A stretch of 64,000 nt of DNA. It comes from a bacterium (lineage in GTDB: Bacteria; JAMCPX01). The first letter of the stretch is position 1. Every line of letters begins with the position of its first letter. Below the pieces are notes generated by a model. That model searched no databases, was not told the origin of the DNA, and saw only the letters and a list, made by a program, of their open reading frames with translations. The DNA lies in NCBI GenBank assembly GCA_021792615.1, contig JAJYUJ010000001.1, forward strand, positions 62,001-126,000, read 5' to 3'. Below are positions 35,848 to 44,766 of this stretch, in pieces. The position numbers and the translations under genes were made by a program.

Positions 35848-36790
35848 GGCTGTCTTCCTGTTTTATCAGACTTATGAATATGTCCTCGAGGGATGGGGGG
35901 ATCGTATTAATCCTGCTGACCGTTATTCCGTTCTGCTTCATAAGCTGTTCTATGTTTTTCATAACCTGATCTGTTGCGCCTGCGGGTGAAGCGGTAACTG
36001 CATGTATGAGCCTGCCGAAAAAGGACACCTCATCCATGGTTTCCATGGGTTTTATAAGCCTCAGTGCTTCCGAAGGGGCATCCGTATCAAGCTCTATGAT
36101 GGTGCCTTTCATCTGTGTCCGTTTTATCTCCAGCGGTGTTCCCGATGCAACCATTTTACCGTTATAAATAAAGCCGAGCCGTGTGCAGTTTTCCGCCTCA
36201 TCCATGTAATGGGTTGTCACAAACATGGTCATACCATTTTGTGCAAGATCGTAAATAAGGTCCCAGAACATCCTGCGAGAATCAGGGTCAACACCTGCCG
36301 TCGGCTCATCGAGGAACAGGATCCTTGGCTCGTGGATAACCGAACATCCGAGTGCAAGCCTCTGCTTCCATCCGACCGAGAGTGTTGATGTTATGACGTG
36401 CTCCTTGCCTTCGAGTCCCGTTAGTTTGATAATCTCCTTTTTCCTTACCCGTAAGCTGCTGTTATCCATGCCGTATATGTTCCCAAAAAAATCTATGTTT
36501 TCCGAAACCGTGAGGTCGCTGTACAGGGAGAACTTCTGGGACATATAGCCTATGGAACTTTTAACGTCATCCGGCTGAGTGGCGATATCGAATCCCGCAA
36601 CCTTCGCAGAGCCAGAGCTCGGCATGAGCAGGCCGCAGAGCATCTTCACGGTCGTCGTTTTTCCTGCACCGTTCGGACCGAGAAAGCCGAACACCTCGCC
36701 CTTTTTTACGCTCAGGGTTATATTATCGACCGCGACAAAATCACCGAATAAGCGTCTCAAATTTACCGCTTCAACGGGAAACCCGGTCAT
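35834..36790 (-). CDS. ABC exporter ATP-binding protein, second
   Basis: 318 residues. Walker A is GPNGAGKTT (about residue 39). Walker B is ILFLDEPTAGVD with a following H-loop (TTHYMDEAE). The ABC signature is LSVGWKQRLALG, which departs from LSGGQ at two places. A ~100-residue C-terminal extension is typical of drug-exporter ATPases. It overlaps the upstream ATPase gene by 4 bp. In E. coli YbhF the two nucleotide-binding domains are fused; here they are separate genes. Confidence 0.92.
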   Translation of the reverse strand: MTGFPVEAVNLRRLFGDFVAVDNITLSVKKGEVFGFLGPNGAGKTTTVKMLCGLLMPSSGSAKVAGFDIATQPDDVKSSIGYMSQKFSLYSDLTVSENIDFFGNIYGMDNSSLRVRKKEIIKLTGLEGKEHVITSTLSVGWKQRLALGCSVIHEPRILFLDEPTAGVDPDSRRMFWDLIYDLAQNGMTMFVTTHYMDEAENCTRLGFIYNGKMVASGTPLEIKRTQMKGTIIELDTDAPSEALRLIKPMETMDEVSFFGRLIHAVTASPAGATDQVMKNIEQLMKQNGITVSRINTIPPSLEDIFISLIKQEDSHDKK

Positions 36791-37713
36791 GCGCGTTCCT
36801 TTTCAATGATAGATACAAAAACGTCCTCGAGCGTCGGCGGGGTAAAGCCTGTTTGATCAACGGTTAAGCCACCGTTGTTGAGGACATCCCGGACACCGGT
36901 AATGTATCCCGGGTCCGGTTTATCAACATACACATGAATCCTGTCACCAAGTATATGTACATGGGTGTATAAGCCGGTTGTAGTCAATACCTGTTTTGCT
37001 CGGAGTGGTTCCTTTAAGACAACCTCGAGCATGGTACCCTTAATCAGGGTTTTCATGTGCCGGGGGGTGTCAACGACAGGAAGGGTGCCGTTCATCATCA
37101 GCGCAATGGTTGTACACCGGTCGGCCTCATCCATGTAGGGTGTTGAAAGCAGAATGGTCATACCCTGATGCAGAAACGAGTCGAGTATCTGCCAGAACTC
37201 GCGGCGTGATACGGGGTCAACGCCTGTCGTCGGTTCGTCAAGGATAAGCAATTGTGGCTGATGGATAAGCGTGCATGCAAGCCCGAGTTTTTGTTTCATA
37301 CCGCCGGAGAGTTTACCTGCGAGCCTTTTTGTGAACGGCTCCAGGTTGGTAAACTTCAGCAGATAATCTTTTTGCTGGAGGTATCGTTGTTTTTCAACAG
37401 ACCTGAGGGCTGCAAAAAACTCAAGATTCTCATCAACGGTCAGCTCTTCGTATAGGCTGAATCTCTGGGGCATATATCCTATCATCATGCCAGTCTCTGT
37501 CTTACGGTTTATAGCATCCGTGTCAAATATTTTGATCGAACCGCTATCGGGTGTCATGACGCCGGTAAGGAGTCTCATGAGTGTTGTTTTTCCTGCACCG
37601 TCAGGGCCAATAAGTCCAAACAGGTCTCCTTTATTTATGCGCAGATCGACGCCGCGTACCGCCTCCGTTGTATCAAAAGATTTTATGAGTCCGGAGGTTT
37701 CAACAGCAAACAT
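36787..37713 (-). CDS. ABC exporter ATP-binding protein, first
   Basis: 308 residues. Walker A is GPDGAGKTT, the signature is LSGGMKQKLGLACTL, and Walker B is LLILDEPTTGVDPVSRRE. At the H-loop position the usual His is replaced: the segment reads LLSTPYMDEADRC where the partner ATPase has TTHYMDEAE. That suggests this site is catalytically weak and that ATP hydrolysis relies on the partner. One base is shared with the stop of the fusion-protein gene upstream. Confidence 0.9.
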   Translation of the reverse strand: MFAVETSGLIKSFDTTEAVRGVDLRINKGDLFGLIGPDGAGKTTLMRLLTGVMTPDSGSIKIFDTDAINRKTETGMMIGYMPQRFSLYEELTVDENLEFFAALRSVEKQRYLQQKDYLLKFTNLEPFTKRLAGKLSGGMKQKLGLACTLIHQPQLLILDEPTTGVDPVSRREFWQILDSFLHQGMTILLSTPYMDEADRCTTIALMMNGTLPVVDTPRHMKTLIKGTMLEVVLKEPLRAKQVLTTTGLYTHVHILGDRIHVYVDKPDPGYITGVRDVLNNGGLTVDQTGFTPPTLEDVFVSIIEKERA

Positions 37714-38579
37714 TACTTTGTCTCAAAAACAGCATCAGCAGGCATACCCGGCTTAAGGAGCATCTGCTTGTTATCGATATAAACCTTTACGGCGAACACG
37801 AGGGAAGTCCTGTCTTCCTTTGTTTGGACATCATGGGGTGTAAATTCCGCCTTGTTCGCTATCTGCCCGACAGTCCCGTCAAACGTTTTATCGGGGAAGC
37901 TGTCGACCTTGATATGAACATGCTGTCCAAGCCGCACCCTGCCGAGGTCCATATCGCTGACATATATCTTTATCCATGGTCTGTTGAGATTACCAAGTGT
38001 GAATATGGTCGATCCCGGCATGATAACGTCGCCGCGTTCATAGTTCTTCGTTAAAACAACGCCGGTGATGGGTGACGCGATCATACTCTCATCATATTGT
38101 ATCTGTGCAAGTGCCAAAGCGCTCTGCGCCTCCTGTTCCATCGCAATTGCGGCATTCAATTGTGCTTTGGTCGCATCCGTTTGCGATCGTATAAGATCGA
38201 GCTGCTGCTGTGATGCCCCGCCTTTTTTGTAGAGTGCCTCAACCCTTTTCAGGTCCGAAGTCAAATAACTCAGTTGGGCCCGGGCCGATGCAATCTGTGC
38301 ACCTGCTGCTTCAAGACCTGCCTTTGCCCTGTTCTTCCCGGCTGTCAGTTCCTGAGTCGTCAATCTTACGATAACTTCGCCACCGGTTACCGGATCACCC
38401 TCATCGACGCCAAGCCACCCGATCCTGCCCGGGATCTTCGAAGCGACATCATATTCCGTGACCTCTATGGTCCCGCTGCCGGTTACAAGATTTGCATTTT
38501 TATTCGAACAAGAAACGGCGAGAAAAATAAATATGCCCGCGATTACCGAATATACTTTTGGTATGCTTCTAAATGGCAT
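37713..38579 (-). CDS. Membrane fusion (HlyD-family) lipoprotein of the ABC exporter
   Basis: 288 residues. A lipoprotein-type signal ends at FLAVSC (Cys ~24). The biotinyl-lipoyl half-motifs flank a coiled-coil hairpin (about 80-150, VEALYKKGGASQQQLDLIRS), followed by the beta-barrel domain (GVVLTKNYERGDVIMPGSTI; IKVDSFPDKTFDGTVGQIA). This is the YbhG/YhiI-type periplasmic adaptor linking the ABC permeases to an outer-membrane TolC-like channel, not present in the window. It overlaps the TetR gene by 11 bp, so it is co-transcribed with it. Confidence 0.9.
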   Translation of the reverse strand: MPFRSIPKVYSVIAGIFIFLAVSCSNKNANLVTGSGTIEVTEYDVASKIPGRIGWLGVDEGDPVTGGEVIVRLTTQELTAGKNRAKAGLEAAGAQIASARAQLSYLTSDLKRVEALYKKGGASQQQLDLIRSQTDATKAQLNAAIAMEQEAQSALALAQIQYDESMIASPITGVVLTKNYERGDVIMPGSTIFTLGNLNRPWIKIYVSDMDLGRVRLGQHVHIKVDSFPDKTFDGTVGQIANKAEFTPHDVQTKEDRTSLVFAVKVYIDNKQMLLKPGMPADAVFETK

Positions 38580-39210
38580 GTAGCTCTCCTTTGCCTGTTT
38601 TTGGATTTTTGTATTTTGTACTATAATGCCTTCTTGCTTTATCCGTCAAAACGCCGTTAAAAAAGATATTGATTATGCCCCGGAATGCATCTTCGGTCGA
38701 AAAGGATTGGGTAGTTAAAACCTCTGGAGTCAGAATTCCCTCTACGGCAGAAGCAAGTACGAGCATTACAAGATCTTTTTGAATATCATTTCTTACAACG
38801 CCGAGCTTTATACCTTCATCAAGCATGTTTTTGAAAATAGGAAAAATTTCCTGCTTGCGATAAAGTTCCAATCTTTTCCACAGATCCGGCCTGTGCCTTA
38901 TGAGATCTTGCTGAGCTGTCTTGTTCATTCTTGATAGAAACTGACTAATGAACTCACAAAGCTTGTAAAGCCGTTCAAGATAATTAACGTGTTCGCTCAT
39001 GATAGCGAGAAGGTTATTTTTTACGGAGCTTATGTTCCACTTGAACACAGCATCTGCGAGTGCGTCCTTACTGATAAAATACCGGTAAAGCGTTTTTTTA
39101 CTTATGCCGAGTTCATCGCACAGCTCATCCATGGTAACCTTGGAGAAGCCCTGCCGGGGAAACAGTTCTGCCGCTTTCTCTATAATCCTTTGTCCTATAT
39201 CGTTTGCCAT
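38569..39210 (-). CDS. TetR/AcrR-family regulator of the ABC exporter
   Basis: 213 residues. The N-terminal helix-turn-helix reads RIIEKAAELFPRQGFSKVTM, then DELCDELGISKKTLYRYFISKDALADAV, the standard TetR pattern. The C-terminal ligand domain is unassigned. It is the first gene of the exporter operon. An imperfect palindrome overlapping the -10 box of its promoter (39234-39270) is the likely operator, which indicates autoregulation together with the exporter genes. Confidence 0.92.
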   Translation of the reverse strand: MANDIGQRIIEKAAELFPRQGFSKVTMDELCDELGISKKTLYRYFISKDALADAVFKWNISSVKNNLLAIMSEHVNYLERLYKLCEFISQFLSRMNKTAQQDLIRHRPDLWKRLELYRKQEIFPIFKNMLDEGIKLGVVRNDIQKDLVMLVLASAVEGILTPEVLTTQSFSTEDAFRGIINIFFNGVLTDKARRHYSTKYKNPKTGKGELHAI

Positions 39211-39233
39211 ACGAAATAAGTATAAGCAGGCAA

Positions 39234-39278
39234 GGAAAATAAGTCAACTATTATAGTTTATTTAGTTTCCTGTGGCAA
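39234..39278 (-). promoter_or_regulatory. Promoter and candidate TetR operator of the ABC exporter operon
   Basis: On the minus strand, TTGCCA (39278-39273) and TATAAT (39255-39250) are spaced by exactly 17 bp. The imperfect palindrome GGAAAATAAGTCAACTA (39234-39250), TTA, and TAGTTTATTTAGTTTCC (39254-39270) matches at 14 of 17 positions and covers the -10 box and spacer. A repressor bound there would block transcription of the regulator and exporter. Confidence 0.65.
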
Positions 39279-39411
39279 AATCTTAGAGAGAATACAAGGG
39301 GATGAATAAATCTTCCTTTTCTTGCGAGAAGTGTAAATCTTACTTTTCGATCTTTTAGTATAATGAAAAAGCCCGCGGGGTTGGTATGTATATCCGGCTA
39401 CACCGTTGATA

Positions 39412-39484
39412 CGTCATTCCCACGAAAGAGGGAATCCAGTGTTTTGCGGTTTTCTTTGGATTCCGTGTCAAGCACGGAATGACA
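39412..39484. repeat. Composite REP: type B then type A palindrome
   Basis: GTCATTCCCACGAAAGAGGG (from 39412) and TTGGATTCCGTGTCAAGCAC (from 39457, then GGAATGACA) form two stems within 73 bp. This is the same B-A arrangement as at 17458-17585. It fills most of the 344-bp gap between the TetR gene and ispG, where no gene is visible. Confidence 0.65.
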
Positions 39485-39554
39485 TTTTGTGAGCATTCCT
39501 CGGAAACCACTGCCTTTGGCCGTAGTAATTTACTGAATAAATAAGCAAACTTTC

Positions 39555-40628
39555 CTATTGACCCTTTTGTCTCAGCAGCTCGTGTACCTCTGATAGGAGG
39601 ACCTTTTCGTACTCCGTTTCTTTTACCTTACCTGCTACCTTTCCATGCCTAAATAAGATTCCACTGCCTTTTCCGCACGCAATCCCGACATCCGCCTCTT
39701 TTGCCTCACCGGGACCGTTCACGACACAACCCATAACCGCAACCGTAAGCGGGTCCTTTACATTGATCAGTTTTTTTTCAAGAGAATTGACCAGCCCGAT
39801 CACATCATATTCAGCCCGCGCGCAGGTCGGGCATGAAATAATCTCAACGCCATGATGGGCGAGACCGAGCGCTCTGAGAATTTCGTATCCTGCCTTTACC
39901 TCAATCACGGGATCATCGGTAAGCGAAACCCGTATCGTATCACCGATACCTTCGGAAAGAAGAATGCCCATGCCTACGGCCGATTTTATGCTGCCCGACA
40001 ACACGGTGCCGGCCTCGGTTACACCGAGATGCAGGGGATAATCAACGCGTTTTGATAATTGCCGGTATGCCTCTATCATCACGAGGACATTGCTCGATTT
40101 TACGGACACTTTTATATTGCCGAAATTGAATGCCTCAAGCTCGCGTATGTTTCTCATGGCAGTTTCAACAATGGCCTCTGCCGTCGGATGAAAATCATAT
40201 TGTTCAAGAATGTCCTGAGGCAAAGAACCCGCATTGACCCCGACCCTTATCGGTATCCCTGCGTCCGCGGCTGCTCGAACGACCTCATGGATGCGGTCCT
40301 TGCTGCCGATATTCCCCGGATTGATCCTCAGACCGTCGATACCGCTTTTGATTGATGCAAGGGCAAGCCTGTAGTCGAAATGGATGTCTGCTATCAGCGG
40401 CACCTGCACTGCCTTTTTAATGGCCTTCAGGGCAAGTGCGGAATCCTTGTCCGGAATGGCAAGCCGTACAACCTTGGCCCCGGCGTCTGCAAGCTCATTC
40501 ACCTGCTTTATGGTAGCAACCACATCCTTTGTATGGGTATTGGTCATGCTCTGGACAACGACAGGGTTGCCCCCGCCTATCTTCACATTACCAATGTTTA
40601 TGACCTTTGTTTTGCGTCTCTTCATCAT
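39555..40628 (-). CDS. ispG: 4-hydroxy-3-methylbut-2-en-1-yl diphosphate synthase
   Basis: 357 residues. The TIM-barrel N-terminus carries GGGNPVVVQSMTNTHTKDV, VPLIADIHFDYRLAL and LRINPGNIGSKD. The C-terminal half carries the [4Fe-4S] ligands in SCPTCAR (about 267-271) and the later MGCVVNGPGEAKEADVGIA. This is IspG (GcpE), the penultimate step of the MEP isoprenoid pathway, which needs reduced ferredoxin or flavodoxin. Length is standard for the bacterial single-domain form. The start may be either of the two leading Met codons. Confidence 0.96.
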   Translation of the reverse strand: MMKRRKTKVINIGNVKIGGGNPVVVQSMTNTHTKDVVATIKQVNELADAGAKVVRLAIPDKDSALALKAIKKAVQVPLIADIHFDYRLALASIKSGIDGLRINPGNIGSKDRIHEVVRAAADAGIPIRVGVNAGSLPQDILEQYDFHPTAEAIVETAMRNIRELEAFNFGNIKVSVKSSNVLVMIEAYRQLSKRVDYPLHLGVTEAGTVLSGSIKSAVGMGILLSEGIGDTIRVSLTDDPVIEVKAGYEILRALGLAHHGVEIISCPTCARAEYDVIGLVNSLEKKLINVKDPLTVAVMGCVVNGPGEAKEADVGIACGKGSGILFRHGKVAGKVKETEYEKVLLSEVHELLRQKGQ

Positions 40629-40825
40629 ACTGTCATATAGTAATCACGATTATTATAAGGCTGTATATCAATTCCTTCCCTTATACCCTATACTCCCCTG
40701 CAGTGCTCCAACCGTAGCCTTAATATTTAACATGTCAATTTAAACATAAAGGGCTTCTTTGAAACAGTACATTTCAGGCTCCGGCAAGTTGACAAATTCG
40801 ATGTTCCTATACTATAGATTCGTCA

Positions 40826-41797
40826 ATGTACAAACAAGAAAGGCCACTGCTCTCTATTATTATAGTGAATTATAATGTGAAAGAAGAGATCATTAATTGT
40901 ATTCAATCTATAAAAGACAATATCAATTTTAATAATACGCCTTATGAAATAATAGTTGCAGACAATGGTTCGGCGGATGGAAGCACCAAAGCCATACAGG
41001 AGAGGTTCCCCTGGGTTATTGTTATAGAGAATAACTCAAATCTTGGCTTTGGCAAAGCTAATAATATTGGTGCAAAACAAGCAAAAGGAAAGGTGTTCTT
41101 CTTTCTGAATCCCGACACAAGGGTTCTGGGAGGGATTGAAGAAATGGCCATGTTTTTGTTAAATCATCAGGAAACTGGGATATGCGGGCCGCTCATTTTT
41201 GACAGAGAGAACAAAGAAGTAACCTATTTCGAGATGTCCGTATATCTCAATTTATTTTTGCAAATAACCGATCTTATGTTCACACCTCTTGCCAGACTAT
41301 ATTTTACCTATAAAAGATTTAAATTCAAGAAGAAGGTAAACAACAGTAAGCCTTTCACAATCAACCTTATACATGGAAGTGCCATGATGTTTAACAAAAC
41401 GGCCTTTGATGCTGTTGGTGGTTTTGACGAGGATTTGTTTATGTATGGAGAGGAAGCTGACATAGGCATAAAAATGAAAAAACAAAACTATCGTATAACG
41501 ATCTTCCCACAGGCAAGGATCGTACATTATGAGGGAAGTTCCACAAAACAATCAGTAAATACAAAAAAAGATAGCATGTGTACCGTAGCAATGAAAACGG
41601 TGCTCAAACGGCATTTTCCCCGTACATGGTATATCCGCTATCATCTAGAAATGCTGAGTCAATTAAGGCAGATTGCGATCTCTTCCATGAATGCGTATAG
41701 CTCTTATTTTAATAAGAAAAAATATCTTAACTATCGCGGGATGGTCCTTCGGCATCTTGCACAATACAGATTATTAAAAACAATACTGCATTCGTAA
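40826..41797 (+). CDS. Family 2 glycosyltransferase (rhamnosyltransferase-like)
   Basis: 323 residues. The GT-A core reads LSIIIVNYNVKEEIINCI, ADNGSADGSTKAI, NLGFGKANNIGAKQAKGKV, FFLNPDTRV, and later HGSAMMFNKTAFDAVGGFDE with FMYGEEADIGIKMKKQNY. This is the WbbL-like group of O-antigen/rhamnan transferases. It has a very close paralogue at 42950-43909, of almost the same length. A third, unlike GT2 lies between them on the opposite strand. The sugar and acceptor are unknown. Confidence 0.88.
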   Translation: MYKQERPLLSIIIVNYNVKEEIINCIQSIKDNINFNNTPYEIIVADNGSADGSTKAIQERFPWVIVIENNSNLGFGKANNIGAKQAKGKVFFFLNPDTRVLGGIEEMAMFLLNHQETGICGPLIFDRENKEVTYFEMSVYLNLFLQITDLMFTPLARLYFTYKRFKFKKKVNNSKPFTINLIHGSAMMFNKTAFDAVGGFDEDLFMYGEEADIGIKMKKQNYRITIFPQARIVHYEGSSTKQSVNTKKDSMCTVAMKTVLKRHFPRTWYIRYHLEMLSQLRQIAISSMNAYSSYFNKKKYLNYRGMVLRHLAQYRLLKTILHS

Positions 41798-41810
41798 AAG
41801 TGTGCAATCT

Positions 41811-42737
41811 TTATTTTTTATACCGCATATACAGCCTTTTACCGATAAGCAGTTTAAACATATTTTCGAGTGCTATGGATGAGAGAACAGAGTAAGGATT
41901 GTGGTTGATAGCGCTCGAAAGATAAATCCCTGCATTTTTAAAATCACCGATAGATATAAACGCCCTTGAAAGCCTCAATGCCCTTTCAGAAATAATTTTG
42001 TTGCCGAGTTTGATACCGTATTCCTGCGCAGACGCCGTTATGCTGTTCCATGCTGCCTCTGTGGCATTGACCCATTGGACCTTATTTCTCGAATAACTGC
42101 CGGCATGTACGGATATCTGTACCGTTGTTTTATCGATAAAACCAATGCCGCCTTTCATAGCGCATCGTGTGAAAAGTTCCCAGTCTTCACGGGGGGGCAG
42201 CTTCACGTTGAACCCGTGCGTCTCTTCTAAAAGAGATGTCCTTATAATACACGTCGACGGATACCCGATCAATGCACGGAGCATAAGCTTTAGATATGCA
42301 TCACCCGTACCTGTCATTATCCCTTTGATGCCGGTGTTTTTTTTCTGTGTTTGCTCGTCAATGGTTTCCCAGTTTGAAAAGGCAATGCCGATATCTTTAT
42401 GCCCGTTTATAAACGTATACAGTGAACCGAGATGATCCTGCAACCAGCAATCATCGTCATCAAGGAAGGAAATGAGTCCTGCTTTTGCGAACTTTATACC
42501 GGTGTTTCTGCAGGCGGATCGTCCCTGGTTCTTTTCATTGCGGATGTACCGTATGACCCCTTTTTCTATTTCTGCTTCAAACCCGTTTTGCACCCGCTCA
42601 TTGGTATTATCTGCTGACGCATCATCGACAACAATGATCTCGAAGTCTTTAAAGTTCTGCGAAAGTACGCTATTTAATGCCTTTTCAAGCATTTCAAAAC
42701 GGTTGTAGGTCGGTATGACAACGCTTATCTCAGACAT
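41811..42737 (-). CDS. Family 2 glycosyltransferase
   Basis: About 308 residues. The motif SVVIPTYNRFEMLEKALNSV is followed by VVDDASADNTNERV, SACRNTGIKFAKAGLISFLD and DDDCW, then LPPREDWELFTRCAM. It belongs to the EpsJ/WcaA-type GT2 group. The ATG at 42737 (MSEISVV) with AGGG eight bases upstream is preferred to the ATG at 42758. It converges on the neighbouring plus-strand glycosyltransferase gene (gap 13 bp), so it must be read from its own promoter. Confidence 0.87.
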   Translation of the reverse strand: MSEISVVIPTYNRFEMLEKALNSVLSQNFKDFEIIVVDDASADNTNERVQNGFEAEIEKGVIRYIRNEKNQGRSACRNTGIKFAKAGLISFLDDDDCWLQDHLGSLYTFINGHKDIGIAFSNWETIDEQTQKKNTGIKGIMTGTGDAYLKLMLRALIGYPSTCIIRTSLLEETHGFNVKLPPREDWELFTRCAMKGGIGFIDKTTVQISVHAGSYSRNKVQWVNATEAAWNSITASAQEYGIKLGNKIISERALRLSRAFISIGDFKNAGIYLSSAINHNPYSVLSSIALENMFKLLIGKRLYMRYKK

Positions 42738-42949
42738 AATATTTACCCTGAACTTCAATCATTTTAATCAATTACCCCAGCAGGGGAATATGGTCAAGCA
42801 GGGGCCAAGCAACTGAGTCCGATGCAATATTAAAGATTCGGGATTTAATATGTAAAACTCAGACAGAAAATAATAAACTGGGAGCATTCTTTACAATCCG
42901 CCGATACTCATGTAGAACCTCTAACATACATAAACCGGGGAATAGAGAC

Positions 42950-43909
42950 ATGCCAAATCCGCAGCTTTCCATTATAATTGTTAATTACAATACCAAGGAT
43001 GATTGTATAAAGTGCATACAATCCATCTATGACAGGATATTGACCATATCATACGAGGTGCTCGTGTGTGACAATGGTTCATCAGACGGAAGTATAGAAG
43101 CAATAAACCGTGAGTTCCCCTGGGTGCACACCATAGACAACAAACAGAACCTCGGGTTTGGCAGCGCCAATAATATAGGGGCCGCACATGCAAAAGCGGA
43201 CATCCTGTTCTTTCTGAATCCGGATACGGTTATCGATCACGGTATAGAGCAAATGTGCAGTTACATGATTGAGCAAAAGGATATAGGGTTGATTGGACCT
43301 GTTGTCCTGGATCAGAACAACAGCAGGAATTTGTTTTACCCGCCCGTGTATAGCAATATATTCCTTCAGTTAACAGATCTTGTGCTTACCCCGGTAGCGC
43401 GTCTTGGCACGACATGGAAGAAATTGGTTTATAACAGAAACATCGGTCGAAATAAAATATTTGATACCAAATACATCATTGGATGTGCAATGATGTTTAA
43501 AAGAAGTGCCTTCGATGCCGTTGGTGGTTTTGACCGGGATATATTCATGTATGGCGAAGAATTTGATGTGGGGAGGCGATTAAGAAAAAATGGCTACAGA
43601 ATACAAATAGTGCCTCATGCCGCTATCATCCATTTTGGCGGGCACTCAACAAATCAAATTCCTTCCGATCGTATTCTGGCAATAGGTACGCAATCATTTA
43701 AAAGACTGCTTAAAAAACATTTTCCACATACATGGCATTGTAGATACACTATTGAAGCACTAACGCATATTCGACAGGCGCTCAGTGCTTGTTCAAAGAT
43801 AATTATTAATTTTATTGTTAGGAAAGACAATGCCATGAATTATCAGCATTTACGCAGTCATATAAATCAGTTTAAGATCATGCGGAGGATAGTAAAGGAA
43901 AAAGATTAA
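42950..43909 (+). CDS. Family 2 glycosyltransferase, paralogue of the 40826 gene
   Basis: 319 residues. The same motif order as the gene at 40826: LSIIIVNYNTKDDCIKCI, CDNGSSDGSIEAI, NLGFGSANNIGAAHAKADI, FFLNPDTVI, IGCAMMFKRSAFDAVGGFD and FMYGEEFDVGRRLRKNGY. The two are close paralogues across their whole length, including the C-terminal HFPHTWHCRY / HFPRTWYIRY segments. A gene duplication with the opposite-strand GT2 between the copies explains the layout. It ends 10 bp from the convergent ubiE-like gene. Confidence 0.88.
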   Translation: MPNPQLSIIIVNYNTKDDCIKCIQSIYDRILTISYEVLVCDNGSSDGSIEAINREFPWVHTIDNKQNLGFGSANNIGAAHAKADILFFLNPDTVIDHGIEQMCSYMIEQKDIGLIGPVVLDQNNSRNLFYPPVYSNIFLQLTDLVLTPVARLGTTWKKLVYNRNIGRNKIFDTKYIIGCAMMFKRSAFDAVGGFDRDIFMYGEEFDVGRRLRKNGYRIQIVPHAAIIHFGGHSTNQIPSDRILAIGTQSFKRLLKKHFPHTWHCRYTIEALTHIRQALSACSKIIINFIVRKDNAMNYQHLRSHINQFKIMRRIVKEKD

Positions 43910-43919
43910 GTGCGAGTAT

Positions 43920-44594
43920 CTATTTTTCTCCGGTATAGATCGTTGCAATGCCGCGGGTTAGGTTCGTCGTTTTGATATTTTTAAACCCTGCGGATGCCAG
44001 CATCCTGCTAAATGTCCCGGGATCCGGGAATGCTTCGACCGAACTCTTGAGGTAGGTGTATGCTTTTGTTCTTGAGATGAGATTGCCGAGCAGGGGAAGT
44101 ATCTTTTCAAAATAGACCTTGTATACCCTGCCGAAAAGACCGCGCGGCATGGAAAATTCGAGTATTGCTACCCGGCCGTGCGGTCTCACCACCCTGTAGA
44201 ATTCTTTTAAGCCGTTTTCCCGCGGATAGATATTGCGTATGCCGAACGCACAACTGACAAGATCAAAGGTGCTGTCCCGGAAGGGCAGGGACAGACCCGA
44301 AGCATTGATCAGCGGTAACGCTGCATTCTTGAGTCCGGCTTTTTTCAGCATTTCCCTGCTTATGTCCACGCCATAGACAGAGAAGGAATTGTTTGCGTGT
44401 TTATAGGCAAGCGCCATGTCACCGGTGCCCGTGGATACATCGAGGATCGTTTTTACCTGCGGGGACATGCTCAGGCGTACAACCCTGCGTCTCCACCGCA
44501 CGTCGGTATATCCGGACAGGATATGATTTAACAGATCGTACCGCCCGGATATGACATCAAACAAGCCGGCTATTTCGTGTTCCGTAGGTTCCAT
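43920..44594 (-). CDS. UbiE/MenG-family quinone methyltransferase
   Basis: 224 residues. It has the UbiE/COQ5 signature set: FDVISGRYDLLNHILSGYTD (N-terminal), ILDVSTGTGDMALAYKHA (SAM motif I), and the conserved RNIYPRENGLKEFYRVVRPHGRVAILEFS. These identify the menaquinone/ubiquinone C-methyltransferase group; demethylmenaquinone is the likely substrate in an anaerobe. The family usual length is about 230-250. A homologue of other SAM enzymes cannot be ruled out, but the RxxPxG-type segment is strong. Confidence 0.88.
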   Translation of the reverse strand: MEPTEHEIAGLFDVISGRYDLLNHILSGYTDVRWRRRVVRLSMSPQVKTILDVSTGTGDMALAYKHANNSFSVYGVDISREMLKKAGLKNAALPLINASGLSLPFRDSTFDLVSCAFGIRNIYPRENGLKEFYRVVRPHGRVAILEFSMPRGLFGRVYKVYFEKILPLLGNLISRTKAYTYLKSSVEAFPDPGTFSRMLASAGFKNIKTTNLTRGIATIYTGEK

Positions 44595-44619
44595 GTTTCA
44601 AATTTCTCAAGTTCTTATG

Positions 44620-44723
44620 GTCATTTCGCGCTTGACACGGAATTCAGTACTGATTTGTACATCAAAATTCATTTGAAGAATCAGATTCGCTCCCTCTGGA
44701 TTCCCGCTTTCGCGGGAATGACA
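44620..44723. repeat. Composite REP, reverse orientation (type A then type B)
   Basis: A degenerate type A unit (TCATTTCGCGCTTGACACGG, from 44621) and a type B unit (TGGATTCCCGCTTTCGCGGG, from 44698, then AATGACAG) lie in the 172-bp gap between the ubiE-like and acyl-CoA dehydrogenase genes. The order is the reverse complement of that at 17458 and 39412. Confidence 0.6.
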
Positions 44724-44766
44724 GGAAAATGAGATTCTTATTCATTAACCGCATCTTTATCGCTTT

